Below, piece after piece: positions 1 to 14,524 of a stretch of DNA of 64,000 nucleotides. How positions within the stretch are numbered: the stretch's first letter is position 1; each line of letters begins with the position of its first letter. A model generated the notes under the pieces. That model was not told the DNA's origin and did not search any database. It worked only from the letters and a program-made list of their open reading frames with translations. A program made the translations under genes and the position numbers. This DNA comes from Brachypodius melanocephalos (taxonomy: Eukaryota > Chordata > Aves > Passeriformes > Pycnonotidae): NCBI GenBank assembly GCA_013398615.1, contig VZSR01002420.1, positions 1,444,242-1,508,241 of the forward strand, read 5' to 3'.

Positions 1-3000
1 TGATTTGCCCTGCTTTGGATAGTTGGAGTCAGAAAGCTGGAAAAGGCAAAGGACAAGAAAGAAAGGAAAAGCATTTCTTGCTGACCTCTCACAAAATGGA
101 GAATGTTGAGAACTAGAAACATGGACAGAGCCTATGGTATCAGCTCTGTAACCAGGTAAGTTCCTGCTGCTTATTTGGTTTTATTTCCTCATAGTTTCCT
201 CCATTTAGTCTCCTGAACAAATGAGTTAAACACAGAAGACACTACTTAAAAGCCAAGACAAGTCCCTGTTAGGAGAAACTGAAAAGACAGGGATATCTTT
301 ACTGAGGAAACGCAGTATATGTGGACACAAATAATTCCATGGAGCTGAATGTGTTTTGAAATCTCTGCTTTGGCTTTTAAGTGCTGGAAATAATCCTCCC
401 TGAGTAGAGATGACTTTTTAATAATTTAAGAGGATCTGGTAAGCATTTAAAAGATTTGTTGAAAGCTAAGAGGGGTAGTCATGCTTACCTGTATGGATAA
501 AAATAATGCATGTTTTATCATATCCTGTATCATAATCATGGGCCTGACCTTTTAATGCTTGCTAACCTGGTATTGCGGTCTACTTTGTTAAAGCCTTTTG
601 CTGCTAAATCACTCCTCTTGCTACTGTAGCTATTGTCCTTTATTGTCTTAAGACAACTATAGTTGACTTTTTTTAGCTTCTAAACAATACAGGTGTGAGT
701 ATCATTGTTTGAAGACAGTAAATCAGTGTAGAGGTGTCTGAAATTGATACAGACTTTTCTTCGTGTGCCTTTGTCTTGACCCACTCTAAACCTTTGATGG
801 ACACCTTGGAAGTTAGCTGTGTTTTGGTGCTCTCTTTAGTAATTGCTGCTGGTTTGTTCTGTGGAGCACACTGTAGCCTCTTAGTGTGCTCTTGAGATTT
901 GTGATTCATGGCCATGAACTGGCAGTCACCTTTTTCTGGATGCCTGCCTAAATATGCAACATAACTCTACCATCACCAGCCATGGTGGAGCAGTATATTT
1001 TTCACATGCATCATCTCACAGTTCATTTTCTTAAATACATTTGTGATTCTGTGCAGGAGGAAAGGGAAAATGGCTCTTATTTTCCTCTTGTTAAGTCCTT
1101 GACTTAACTCAGTGAAGAGAGACACCCTTGCCCTGTTGTCCTTCAGGGGATGTTCTCTTCTATGTTCCCTAAACTCCCCTCACTGACTTCTATATTCTGG
1201 ATGACTTTCCTTGTTTTTTTGAACTCTGCAAATTGCTTTTTGTCATCCTCAGGAAGTGCTGTCCCTGCAGGTCCCACGTCTGTGTGTCTTCATGTGCTGG
1301 GAGCTGCTGAGGCTCTGGTTCGCCACTTCTGTTCAGTTTAATTGAGGTGGCTGACAGGTGGCTCCTGTCCCATTCACCCCACCTGTAGGAGCTGATTCAG
1401 CTGGGAGGGCTGTGTCCCCTGCAGTGTGTGGTGAACTGTTTTTCATGAGGCAGGTGTGATGGAGAGGCAGCCTCCTGATCAAAGCCTATTGCAAACACAA
1501 AAGTGACTCCAGTGAGACTGACAATGTAAGCATCCTCTAGGCTTGATGTGGTTACAGAGCTGAGCAGGTCTATTGCAGGGAATGGACAAAATGGGTACAG
1601 TTTTTATGCCTTTTTATGCCTGATGAATGCCTTGCAGTTAAAAATTATCCTCAGTGTATGTTGTTAATTGATCTTGTGCAACCGAAGTAATCAAAAGTAA
1701 TGTCAAAAACCACCCAAATTTTACAAACACTCCAAAAGTCTGCAATTTGATTCAATCATGTTTAAGGAATGTTAAGAGTTTTTTATTCTAGTGCGTGCAG
1801 ATTGATAATTTTTTCTTAAGAACTGGTTTGTGATTTCCCCTTTTCATCCTGCCACTAAGGCATGAATTGAAAAATCTGTATGTTCTCTTCATGGTCCCGC
1901 CAGCTCATCTGAGACTGAATCTTTAAAGCTCAGAGGAGGCTGCTGTAGTTTAATTTTGAAGAAGTAAGCACTGTCACCTGCTCCAGATTGTAGACAGGAG
2001 TGAAGATATCTCATAGCAGTGATAAAAACCTGCCACTTACAGTTATGTACTAGAGTAAACAGAAAATGAGCTATAATTATATTACAGGCTTTCTTTGCTC
2101 AAGAAGTTTGGTTTCTGTGGAGCAGTCACTTGCTTAGATGTGCTGGGAAGAGCACAATTTGCCTTTGTAAAACATACTCTGATTTTCCTGAAGCAGCTTT
2201 CCCCAGTGTCCCTGTAATGTGTAAAAACATTCTTTTCTAGAAAGAAAAATGGTATGCATAACTTTCCCTTCTCCTTTCTCCTAATATAACTTTGAACTTC
2301 TTGGTCTGCTGTTCTTTTAGATTACTGAACTAAGCTTAGAGCAAGCAGGAGAATGAGACTTGATGTGTGTACTGCTGCAGTAACACTTCAGTATTTTTTT
2401 GGAGCACTTGGTTCTTGGCAGGAGAACAGGGTCTGTCTCATCTCTGAGTCCTTCTCTTCTGCCTTCTGTTGATACTTCAGGGACTGGTAATCCTGAGTGT
2501 TTTCAGATATACGTGTGGAGACTGAAAGATGGCTGCTGTCCCATCAGATATTTCTCCAAGTTTGTGGACCAGTCTCCTCAAGTCAAAATCACCATAGGCC
2601 ACAGTGTTGGCAGCAGCACTATTTAGAAACTGGATCCAAGCATGGCTTCATTTTGAACGTGATTCGGCCGATGGTTTGACTACAAACACTTTTTAAATGT
2701 CTCAAACACAGCTTGATCCGTCTGCTGGATTTGGGCCATGCTGTTTTCTCAAGCAGCACCAAAAGAAGCTACCTTGATCTGCATGCTCTGGAGACTCAAA
2801 AATCCAGGAACTGGGTTTTCATCTTGTGCTAAGAGAGCAGTTCTGTAAACACTCTTTCATGGGGTAGCTTTTAATTGCAGTGTGGGGTTTCTTTGTACCC
2901 CTACTGCTAATGATTGGTGTGGCTCTAATCCAGAATACATTCTGGGCACTGAGGCCACTCAGTTTTCTGACCCACCGTGTTGCTCTTGGTCTTTCAGGAA

Positions 3001-6000
3001 TCATGTCATTGCCTCAGGCATCTCTGTGATTTCCCCAGGTCACAGGAGCAAGTTTAAACGCATAAAGTGGTAGATCTTCAGTTGAATTGGATCTTACACT
3101 AGAAAGCACCTTACAACCTAAATATTAAACCACTAAACTCTCTAGAAATTGACCATCTTCAGAAAGATTCCTAGGAAAGCACGGTGATGTCTTAATACTG
3201 GCAAGGATGCACCTTGAGGTGAGAACCTCGAGTTTGGGGTGTTCCAGCACCCCTCTTATTAGAGGGTAAAAATGAACCAAGGCACAGACTTCTTGTTAAA
3301 CACAGCATTAAAAGGGTCCTGGTTTATTCCTCTTCACGGCTTAATCATCTTAAGTCCAACCATTCTCTGGCTGCAGCAAGCTCCTCCTGTAGGTTTCCCT
3401 TGCAGCCTGACTGCACAGGTGGGGTACACAAGAAGCCCAGTCAAAATTCATTCCCTCTACAACTGTATCTGGAATGCCTGAAAAATGTGACATGGCCTTT
3501 CACATAAACAGGAAACAGCCCTTGTAAGGGACTGAGTGTAGCTGAAAGCCTAATAACACTGTTAGTCATGTCCATCTGGGAACCTTTCAGTGCCACACAA
3601 GTTTGGGAAACGTGGTTGTGACTGGCTTCCACATGTGGGATGAATGGCAGGTACCAGATGTTGCCTCACATGTTAAACTCTTTTTTTTCTTTAAATTCCA
3701 TCTGAGACACAAATGTTCTGGTGTACAGCACTTGTGGGTGAAAGCCTACACATGTGAAGGTTTTGGTGTTTGCACAGCAACAGAGCTGGACCTGTACCAC
3801 TGGAAGCAAGGTCAAAGTTTCTCTGGTCATCTGAAGTTTCTGATGACAGTAAGCAGTGAAAAACAGAGAGTAGCAAATTAAATATGCAGTTGTCAGAGGT
3901 GGAATCCAGTGTGCTTCTAAGTGCTGGCTAGTATGTCTGTGAAAGCTGGCCTTATTTCCTCAAAAAGAGCACCATGGAATGTAACAATAGACTGATGATA
4001 TCCTCTTTGGGCATATGTAATAATTAGACACTCTTAATTTCCATATTTTCAAATGTATGGGTTATGGATTATATCCTGTGTCTGGTTTTAGTTTTTCAAA
4101 TGCAGAACCAGAAGGCTCCTTATGAAGTTCGTGCCTCTCAGTACTTGCAGCCTGCTCCTTCTTTCCACAGCCTTTTTTCCTCTGTGCTTACAGAAGTTTG
4201 GAGAGCACATTAAAAGGGCTGGTTACCAAAAAAAGTAGAGTATGGATTCATGTGATATGATGAGAAGATACTTAGTGTATACTTGGAAAAACAAACACCT
4301 GTAGGAGGTATCTTGATTTCTGTTGTTGGGATTTTTTAAAGTAGCCTGTTCATTTTTTGTGGGTTTTTAGAAATGTAGCTTCCAGAGTACAAGTCTGAGA
4401 TGGTTAACCTGGTATTGCTGGTTTGTTACTAAGGTACAAATTATAAATTGGAAATAATTTTAAATTCCCTTTTTTAGAGAAGGCATATTCTCTAAGATAA
4501 TATTCCTACTTTTAAGGAATACTTTTGGTTGGGTTTTTGTGTTTTGTTTTTCCTGGAAAGTTGGATAAAAACAGATGAGAAATTTAAGTCCTCATACCTG
4601 CTGAGGAGGAGTACAGGGATCTGCTTCACTTTCCTACCTGCCACCTTCCTGAAATGAATTATTCTTCTGTAGTTTTATGGGAGGAAAGGGAAAAATCTGG
4701 AGGGACGTGCTCCATGTGGTTTCCCTCTGGCTAAAGCTGACCCAGCCACAGAGAGAGATCTCACAATGGAACAGATGCTGTGTTCTTCAGATGAATTATG
4801 AATTTCAGCCTCTGAAAAGATCACTCTAAAAGCCAGAGGGTTATGAGGGGAGGGAAAATAACTTTGAAAAACTAAAACATCACTTTGGGTACATAAAGAT
4901 TTGCGAGAAATTCTTTCAGGAATGCTGCATTGGAAGCATATTGAGCCTTGTGCATGTTATGCACATGCAGAAGTGCAGTAAATGCTGGTCAGGTGAGGGG
5001 CTGGCTGCATCGTGCATCCTTTCAGTGATGTATGGGATGGTCAGAAGGGCTTTGTGTAGGATTAAAGTAAAATTCAGAGGGTATTTTGCAGCTTCCCTAC
5101 ATATCTTGTTTCACTTATTAATCGCTTTTGTATTTAGAATATTACTTCTACTATTTGGTTAAAATTTGCCTTTCTACAAAATGGGTTTGCTTTATAGTTA
5201 TGTGTTGTGTCTATGTATTTCATATTCTCTTTGCACTTGCCTTTAGTGATTGTCACTCCACTGGAAATACAGCGGGTTTCCAGCATGTTTTCCTGGGAAT
5301 CCTGAGGCATTCATCAGTTCATGATGCCTTCATAAGGCTTTTGTGAGAATCAGCAATGATTCTATGTAAAAGCTGGCCTAATCTCAGGACTCTTACACAA
5401 TTGAGCTAAAAATTTTAAATTTTATGTCTCCTGGAAATTGATCATGTGGAATGTCCAGATTAGTGCTCAGAAAGGATTATTTAAACTAATTGACAAAGAT
5501 TATCCCCTTGGATTAAATTTTTTTTTTTTGTCCTTGCCCTTTCTTTTTTTGACTTTCTGTGATACCTTTTAACACTAAAACCCCTGAAGTCTTGTTGGGT
5601 AAGTATTCACTGTTCTTTTTTAAATAAGAGTTGAAAAAAACATTTATCCAAGAAGCATCTGAGAGTTATTGTTTTAAAAAGTTGTCTTAAAGGGAGGAGG
5701 CAAAAGTTGGGTGTGTTTTTTTTTTTTTAAAATTTTGTCTTGTTTCAATGGAAGAAAATGCACGTGCTGTCATCTTTTTCTTAGATCACAAGGAACAAAA
5801 AGAGTTTTCTTTTACAGGTCAGACTTTAAAATGTGGTCTTTGTTATTTAGAAGGCATAAATTAAGAAAGTATGTGGTTAGATAACTAGCATTAGGTCTGT
5901 ATTTGTACTCTTCTTCCAGAAAAGCTGACCAAAGGGTTTTCAGAAGTAACCTTTGCTGAATTACTTGCTGCCCTGCTGTCTGAGCCTCTGAGACACTGCA

Positions 6001-9000
6001 GTCATCAGTAACTAATGCAGGAGTGTTTGTGTGCATGGTGGCACAATCAAGTGAGGAAGCTGCCTGCTCTCCAAGTTTTTTTCTAAAACATCATGGTAAA
6101 TAAAATGTGCTTTAAAATTAATGGAGAGGGTCAAACCTGGAGGTTTTGAAGCATGTGTAGATAGCTACTCTGGGGAAGAAAAGTTCAATTCCTTTTCTCC
6201 CCTTTGCAGGGAATAGGACAAGAAATAGCAGGCTTAAACTGCAGAGAGTAAAACTGAGTCTAATACTGGGGGCAGGGGGAAGAAATTTGTGTCATTAAAG
6301 ATACTAAACACTAACAAGTTATCTGGATAAGTTTTGGAGAGTTGGTCATTGGAGATTGTCAATGAAAGGTTAGAAAAATGGATGTTGGGAATAGCAAAGG
6401 TCTTCTTGACACTTTCTTGGATGCTTTCCTGCTGTGTGCTGTGAGAGTTTAGGGTCTGAACTTTGAAGAGCTGAATTCTGTCAGAGATGTTGAGGGTGCC
6501 TTTGTCACTTGAATATATTTTCATGCCTACAGAGACATAGTGATTTAATATAAAGCAGGCAAAGCTATTTTTCCCCCCCTGTTCCATATGCCTGTGTAGT
6601 TAAAGATGAGTTGCAGTTTTAAAAAAAGTATTGATTTGCACAGCTATCCCAGTAACAAACCTCACTTTCTGCTCAGGTGTGTGTTCTGTACAACTTTTAA
6701 CCATCACTGGGAATGCTGGAGTATGAATAACTCATACAAAACCATCTGGAAAAGAGCTTTTCCTGAAGCTTATCAATATTCCTAACAGGAACCTACAGAG
6801 TCTTTGCTCTCAGAGCAGCAAGTCTGAAGAAGCAGTGACAGCTATAATGGCAGGGCACTAAGGACTTTGGTGAAGTGTTACTTGTGTAATTGGAAATGAT
6901 ACAAACACTGTCATTAAAACAGATTGTTGATGCCACCTTTATTCTTTTCATAGCCTTAGTTACAAGAAGGGATTCACTCTGAGGAGATGATACCAGAATT
7001 TTTATGCTTTCCACAACTAGATGGGTAGATCATGAGACTTTAACGTATGAAATGTTGTTTTTCCAGAACACCAGCTAAAGGAAGTATGGATTTGAATGAC
7101 TGCATACTTTTCTTTCACTGGAACAGGAGCACTGGAAGGGTGAAGTGTCATTGACATGTGATTCTGAAATGTGGAGTAAGAGTTGAGAGTTCTGACTTGA
7201 GATCTGATTTTCTTGCCTTTTGATTTGGTGTTAGCAAAACAATTCTTTATGGCATAGTATTTGGTATAAAATATGAGAAGACAAAATCAATATCCCTTCT
7301 GTTCAAGAAAGATCTCATTCTGCAAGTAACTACTGTTTTAATCCTTTGAGTCTCTACTCATTCTTTTTTTTTTTTAGAATAAGTACTTACAAGAAACAGC
7401 AGAAAGGGTTGGTTATGGGGAGAGACTGCAATACAGGAGGCCTCCTGTATTTTTATACTTTCAATGCAACATTAGTAAGTTTTTGCTTATTCCATCCTTT
7501 TAGATTAATTTAAAAACTAATGAGCTTATAAAGCCTTCTGTCAGACCTCTGCCATTGGTGACTGCGCTCTCATTGACATACTCAGCATCTGCTCTAGTAT
7601 CAGTCTTGCTTCATGAGAAGAAAGCAGCACTAGGGATATGTTCTCTTGCAATAAATGTCAAACAGGGACAAGGGATGGTGTAAAACAGACTTGTATTCAA
7701 GAGTTCCTATGTTCATTTTTAAATCAACATTTCATCCACAAGTTTCATCCCCTGACGATTTGAATACTCTGCCTTTGGCTGAGCAAGAGAGAGTATTCCT
7801 GGAAATGAAGTATTCCTGGAAGTTTCCTTCCAGAAATGGCAGAAAGCCTGAGTCTAGGCCAGACTAGAGACATTCAGATAGATATAAAACTAGGAATTTT
7901 GGACAGACCTAGATAAGTTTTTGGCATCTGACTGCTGCTGTTTCTTTCCGCTGCACTGTGGGAAGGGCCATATAACATGTCTGATAGATAAGCTTAAGTC
8001 AAATAAAACCTGGGCTTTTAATGCTGAGAAACTGGAATAGAATAGCTGATCAGGGAAAAAAAACCCAAACCACTCAGTTTATCCTCTCCCATACTAAAAT
8101 TGCAAGACATGAAATAAATGCAGTTGAATCTGCTCTGAAAAGGATGGAGGATGCTGATAACCACAAGCCATCTGAACTGTGAGTACTGCGGATTTCTTAT
8201 CTTCATTTTAAACAATAAAACAAAAGCCTTTAATATTAATGCAACAAGGCAACTATTCCTATATTTCCTATAAAGTTTTCTGTTTGTTTCCCACACTGAT
8301 ACTCTGAGCAGGTGTCTTAACACAGCAGCAGAATTGTGGTTAACATGCATGCTTTGTATTTTGTTTCTGGTTTAGGTGGGGAAATAAGATGACACTTCTA
8401 TATAAGCCTTATGTTACACAGAGATCCCTGACTTGCTGCAGTGACCAGAGATAGGGCAAAAGCAAAATCCTGCTGAGAAGTCAGAAACTTGCTGTAAGGG
8501 ACTCCTAAAAAGGGTTACAGCCACTTGCTGCTAGTCTTCTGTGAGTAATTCTCCAAACCAAATCGAGATGGAACCCATGCTTGCAGAGAGGATTTTGTAT
8601 TTTACGCTCTGAAGCCTCCTGAATACGCTCTCAATAAATGTTCAGTGTGTTTAAGCTCCTCAGGTAGTTAAACTCTGCCATGGCCAAACGGGGCAGATTT
8701 ACGATGGTGATGGTGAACTGAATTGCGTGTGTTCAGAATCCATCCAGGCTGTGCGACTCAACCACATAGCTCTAGCTTCCCCTTCTGGCCAGAAGAAGGA
8801 AAGGAATCCTCATGGCGAGACTCGCGGGTATTATTTCTCGATCTTATTATTCCTCTGCACTGAAGATAAACACAAATTTTCAGATAACAAATTAATGGCT
8901 AACTTCCAGTGGGGGGGAAGTGCAGGCAGAACATCTTTGATTCTTGCAACACAATATAATGATACATTGAGATGGGTTTGCTGCTTGAATGTAGAATTCT

Positions 9001-12000
9001 TTTCTAAACATGGACTTAAGTCAGGGAAGCACTTAGATGAAAATACCAACTTCTGAACAAAAAGATTCCAGATTTCCCTTCTGGACTTCTATAAGCTGGT
9101 CCTCAAAACAAGTATTTTACTTCTTTTCATATGCTCTATGCTAATTTTCCCCATGCAACTGCATTAGTTATGATTGCAGTGGGGTTTGTTGTTTGGACAT
9201 GGGGAGTATTTTTGCTTCTCTTTTTGTCTTATTTACAGATTCTTCTTTAATCTTAATTCTGTGGTACAATATTTTCTGTCATTAGGCTAAGCTTTGTAAA
9301 TGCAGGGTGTACTTACATGAGGTGTTTGTTTACTTTGTGGAGTAAAGCAGTGACATACAGTATGATCCAACAGGCTTTTTAACAAGCCCTTTCTGAGTCA
9401 GTCAGCCTTTTAGAATGCTGTTGTCCTGTATTTCTGGATGGGTTGATCATACAACATAGAATCTTAGCAGAATCTTCCCCTTTTTGTCCTTTTCATGCCC
9501 ATCTGCTACAGCTGCCTGGAAAAATGGGACATTTAGCTCACACACAATTTTGGATTGTAAGACTAAAGTCTTGCTTTTATGGGCATGTTGGAGAGTAAGC
9601 AAGCAAATACCTCCACAGCAGAGACTTCCAGCATGATAAACAGTACCTCGTGTTTAAGGTGCTCGGGCAGCCTGCCAGAAACAGCCCCTTCTCTGTTCAC
9701 ACGACAGGTTTGGTCCCAACTGGAAACATTTAGGTTTTCCTGCATCTCAGTCTTGAATCCTGACTATCAGATTTACCATGGCCTTGGTCTTCATCTTGGC
9801 TGTGTCATCTTGGAACATGGCATGGCTTGTTATGTTTTGCTGCAATGTTATGTTCCTCTGGATAATTCTCCCCATTATCTCACTTCTACCAGTTGTTGTT
9901 TTCATATGCTAGTGAGGGACTCAGCATGGGACAAAGAACTCTGAGCACCAGTGCTGCAGGACATGCAGGGAAAACCACCTGAATATATGAGAGATTTATG
10001 CTTTCAATGTTCAGATTGTCTTCAATGGTAAATTGAGTTATGCATTCATCATTGATTCCTTGCCTCAATGGATGCTTCACCTTGTGAACTGCAGTATTCA
10101 CTTTTTGGTGTGCAAGATTGCGCTCATTTCAACCTGACTTAATAAACCTTTAGCACACTGGGCTGGAGGGAAGGAGGATTATATTTAGCTACTTGAAAGT
10201 CTCAGTCCTCTGCTCAGGACTGTTTTTGGCAACTACAGAACTTAAAAACTGCAGCCAATCAGGCCTTTCCTGAAGCAAAAAGTAGCTGGGAATGAGGGTG
10301 TCTCAGCAAAGTCAGGTGTCAGATTGTATTATATTTTTTATGTTTACTAATATGTTTGCTATGGTTTCATTGCTGTATTGAAAAGAAACAGGAGGCAATT
10401 AATGATTTCCTTTTCAGCTATGCAATAATGAACTCCATGAGAAATATTTTGATATCATGAGTCATTGGTGGCCATGGAGAAAAACATACTCTTTAAGCCA
10501 AGCTTTTAAATACTTCTTTAATTGAAAGAAAAATAATATTTTATTGGCAAGTGACTTGCTCTTCCAGGTTTATAATTTTAAGAATGAATCAGTCTTGGAG
10601 AACATCATTTAACTGGCTTTTACAACCAGTAGCAGTATATGAATAATGTTCCGGGGTTTTCCCTATATAATAAAAGTCTTTATTTCCATTTTCTACAGAA
10701 AAGATAGTTGCTTTTATAAGAAAAGGTGGTTTTATCTGTCCCCTTTAGAAATCATTTCACATCAGGCAGTCCATCATTAACAATTAAAAAAACTGCATAA
10801 GCAGTAGGAAACTTTCCTGTAATGGCTGATGTCATTTCTCACTAAAGTACAATCACTGCTCAGTTCATACCAACACAGAAATGTTGAAGTCACTGCTCTA
10901 AGGTTTTGTGAAGAAACTTCAGCTCCTTTGTTTATAAAAACGTTAGACAAATACAAACCATAGTTATTTAAGATCATTTTTTCCTTCTGCTTTCTTCAGA
11001 TGCTCTCTTGTAGGTCTCAGCCAAAGCTCAAAGAGCAAATTTCTTTTTCCAGGCTTTCGAGCTCCAACAGCCCTGACACCACCAGGTACAGCCATGCAGT
11101 TGTCGCCTCTGTGTAGGTGGCTGACCCTGGCAAGGTGTGCAAAGGCTTTTTTCTCCACACTTAGCCAGGCAGCTGTCCTGCTGCTCTGTCCTGGCCTTCG
11201 CAGAAAAAACTTGGGATGCTCACAGTCAGCAAACACCTGTTGGTGTAGCAGTTGCAGAGCTTTTGGGGAGATGGACTTTTTTCCTGGTATTTCCTTGCCT
11301 GAGTCACAATTGCAGCTCTGAAGCCTGGCTCAAGTTGCATTTCAACAGGCAAACTTTCAGCTGTTTCCTAGTGATTTTATTTCAGGTGTCCAATCATATT
11401 TTAAAATAGGGCAGGAAGTATATTTTGTCTAGAGTGCTAAGACTGTCCTTGAAAGGCTTAGCCTTTTTTTTTTTTGAAAGGAAGACTGTAATCAGCAGTT
11501 ACCTTGCTTTGCATTTTGCTGTAAAGAGGAGATTGGATCAAACTTCTCTGCTTCTGTGAAAACTGAAATGAATTGAGAGCAAATGGTCATTCAGCCACCA
11601 CTGTAGTTTCAGTTTGTACCATGGCAGGAACCATGGTTTTGTATTGGCCTTTACAGCACATTGCTATGAAGTGTCTATGGCTATATTAAATATCATTCTA
11701 TTAATTATGTGCACTAAGATTACTTTGGGGTTTCTTAAAGAGGAGGTGAAACAGAGCAAGGAAATCAGTGTTGCCAGAGAAAGAAAGAATGAACTAATCC
11801 AACTAAAACTGCAAGGGGAAGCCAGTTAGACAGAATGTAAATTTGTGTGGTTGAATTTGGCAGATTGTAATGTTAATACTATTCCTGCTGTGAGGAGTTA
11901 CAGAAAGATCTTTTTCTTTCTTTTGTAATGATCTGGATTCAGTTGCATATTTTGCCTGAATATCTGTGCCTCCCTGCACATTTAGCTTGTGGCACAGTAT

Positions 12001-14070
12001 GTGTGACACTTTACAGGATGTTTGATTTAGGCTTGGCTCAGAAAGAAGACTGCTATTGCATGAGTTATCAGCAATACCCTTTTCTTTAACACTGGGATAA
12101 ATTCACAGCAAGGAGGTTAAAACAGATACTTTTCTTAGATCTTGGACAAGTTTGCAGACTGTGATGGAATAACTATGGGGTGCACATTTTTATTCTTCTG
12201 ACACCCTTGGGGAAGAGAAGCAAAGAGAACACAGGATATGAGTTAAATTTGAAATTTAAAAAAAAAAAACCAACAAAATCACAAATACAGTCCGTCCACC
12301 CCAAATTTGAAAGATAATTTTTAGGAAAAAGGAGAAACAGAGCCTGATGTGGAATGCTACTGAATTACCCTCCTGAATAGCTCAGCAACAATGTTAAGTA
12401 AATTAATGATGAATGGATAAAGAACACAGAAGCCAATAGAAATCTGTCTGTTGGAGATCAGAAAGCACAAACACAATGAGTCTGACCAAAATTTATTGGG
12501 CTGTGTGTAATAACAACCAAAAACCCCCCTCTTCAGTTGCATGCATTAAAAGACCATAGGAGAAACAAAAGAACACTGTATAGAATGTCAGGATGTAGAT
12601 TAAGAAGACTCTAGATATGATCCTGCCCCTAAGGGATGGAGTATTTTGCTTATTTTGGATGAGGTTAGAGTAAAAGAAAATCAGAGGTGGTAGAAGAGCA
12701 CATAGTTCTAGGAGACATATAATTTCTAATATATGAGAAACTCCTGAAAGAAAGGGCACATATAATTGGCAAGGCATTAGGAAGTCTTCCTCTGATATCT
12801 GGCATTTGGAGACTTGTAGTCTCTGACTGGTGAAAAGCAAACTTGTTGAATAACAGAGTTGGGGGGAAAGGGGAACAAAAAAGAGGATGATTTGAGCAAT
12901 TTGGAGTTCCAGACCTCACCAGTGTGCAAAGTCCTGAAAACAGTTCTTGCAGGAAGATGATCTAACACACAGTCATGCCTGTTTGTGGTCATATCAGATT
13001 GGCAGTACAGCTGATGGGCTCTATAAAAAAGAGCAGCAGTTTTGTTCTGAACTGCTGAGTGCACACTTTAATCTCCTATTATTCCAGTTCACAAGGTTAG
13101 CACAGAGAACTGAACAATCCCCTCTCCTCTTCAGCATTGATGAAATATGCAGTTTTGCACACCTCTTCATTGAGGTCATTGACAAAAGTATTCAAGTTGG
13201 TAGAGCACAATGGGGATAAACTGAAGGATCAATTAAGCAGTAGTAGAATTTGTTGTTGTTGTTGTTTCTGCTGTTATTAAAATAGTGGGGATGTGCTACC
13301 TTGGTGTAAGCACAGCACTTGAAATAGACCCTTAGAAAGCTTGTTAATGAAGAGATTATAGTGATCCCTGCTAACTCTGGTGAATAAAGACCTGCTTAAA
13401 CAGAAAGATTTCACAAGGCTATTTTGAAATGGAACTTCTTATGTCTTTCTGCCTTGGCTTCATATCATGGGGATATATTCATAGGGACAAAAAGTTGCAT
13501 ATTTTCTTAGTCCTGAAGTATTCAGTTCCATGTGTTATCATCATCCTCTGGACCAGAGTCACATTCAGCAGGTCAGAACAAAACTTCTGCTGCTCAATAG
13601 TGTGTCATTTTCACTGCCTCTGTGAAAAAGGTCTTTGCAGGACATCGCAAGACACTGGGCTGGGAGCAGCTCAGCCAGTGGATTCTGTACATTTACATTT
13701 ATTGGAAATAGATCTGTGTACTTTAACAAGAAGACAGGCATAAAAAAGGTGGCGAGATGATTGGAGAAAATAATAGTTTTTAAAAAAATTAAAATTAAGG
13801 AAGCAAAACAAACCCTGCCTCACAATAAACCAACATTCCACGACAGGAAACTTTAAAGAGAATCTTTAATAAGGCTGAAAATAAACGTGATTAAACAAGG
13901 GCATGGGGGGATTTAAACTTTTCTTCTCCCTTCCTGGTGTATGAAACCAAGCGGGAAGACTAATAAATCGCCAAGCACGGATTCAGAGCGGGTATTTCTA
14001 AATCAGGAAAGAAATTATGATTTTAAACATCCTTTACTGTAAGGCCAGGGCAGGGACACTGTGACTCCAT
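1..14070. other. Intergenic region upstream of MMAA, no recognised gene
   Basis: About 14 kb of AT-rich DNA with frequent stops in all frames. Open frames here are short (at most about 120 codons), have no recognisable protein family, and are not flanked by convincing splice sites in a consistent phase. I see no CR1, LTR or tRNA that I can name. Small landmarks are a (GTT)n run near 13,250-13,266, A-runs near 12,258-12,270, and an isolated AATAAA at 8,633-8,638. From vertebrate synteny SMAD1 would be the expected left-hand neighbour, but none of its conserved MH2-domain exons is seen here. Confidence 0.6.
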
Positions 14071-14099
14071 GGCCACGGAAGTTTGCGTACTCATGGAAT

Positions 14100-14450
14100 G
14101 GCCAAACCTGAGCCTTGAGGCCTTGGACCCCTGGCTCTGGGGGGCCGGGGGATGGCGGCGTAGCTCCTTGGCCTTCGCACCCCACTCTAGGCCCTGCTCG
14201 CCCCTTTCCCGGTCCTGCTCGCCTCTTTCCCTGCGGGGACACCGGGTTCCGGCTCAGCCTGCGGGCGTCACTTCCCGGGGCGGAGCGGGGCGGCTCCGGT
14301 AGGTGCCGGGCATGGCGGGGAGTGCCGGGGAGCGCGGCCTTTTCCCGTGCCCGTATCTCCTCCTCAGCGGCCGCCCCCCCTGAGGCGGCCGAGCGGGAGC
14401 GGGGCTGGGGCCGCCCGGGCGCCTCGGGGAGGCTCCAGCGCCTCCTGTTT
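14100..14450 (+). promoter_or_regulatory. CpG-island promoter of MMAA
   Basis: A sharp GC- and CpG-rich block stands out from AT-rich flanks, about 0.5-0.9 kb before the first coding exon of MMAA. It includes GC-box-like strings such as GGGGCGG near 14,278-14,294 and has no clear TATA box. This fits a housekeeping CpG-island promoter, as expected for a mitochondrial metabolic gene. The exact transcription start cannot be read from sequence alone. A bidirectional transcript is possible but nothing in the sequence supports one. Confidence 0.7.
14200..14298 (+). other. Probable non-coding first exon (5' UTR) of MMAA
   Basis: The first coding exon begins with a clear acceptor (TTTAG at 14,907-14,911), so an upstream 5'-UTR exon is required. 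The best donor in the CpG island is G|GTAGGT at 14,299, which would end exon 1 at 14,298. The left boundary is unknown and the start given is nominal. Another donor inside the island is possible. This is an inference from splice-site strings only. Confidence 0.4.
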
Positions 14451-14489
14451 ATTTCTTGTGTCTATGTAAATGTTCTTGTGTCTGAACTA

Positions 14490-14524
14490 CCCCCCCCCCC
14501 CCCCCCCCCCCCCTTTTTTTTTTT
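14490..14524 (+). repeat. C24-T11 homopolymer tract
   Basis: An uninterrupted run of 24 C (14,490-14,513) passes directly into 11 T, followed by CTCTCT. It lies in the putative first intron of MMAA just downstream of the CpG island. Long poly-C runs are error-prone in sequencing, so the exact length may not be reliable. Confidence 0.9.

Noticed and set aside
6234..6587. 117-codon minus-strand open frame in the left intergenic region
   Set aside because: No recognisable family, no splice context, and the length is not exceptional for 14 kb of sequence searched in six frames.
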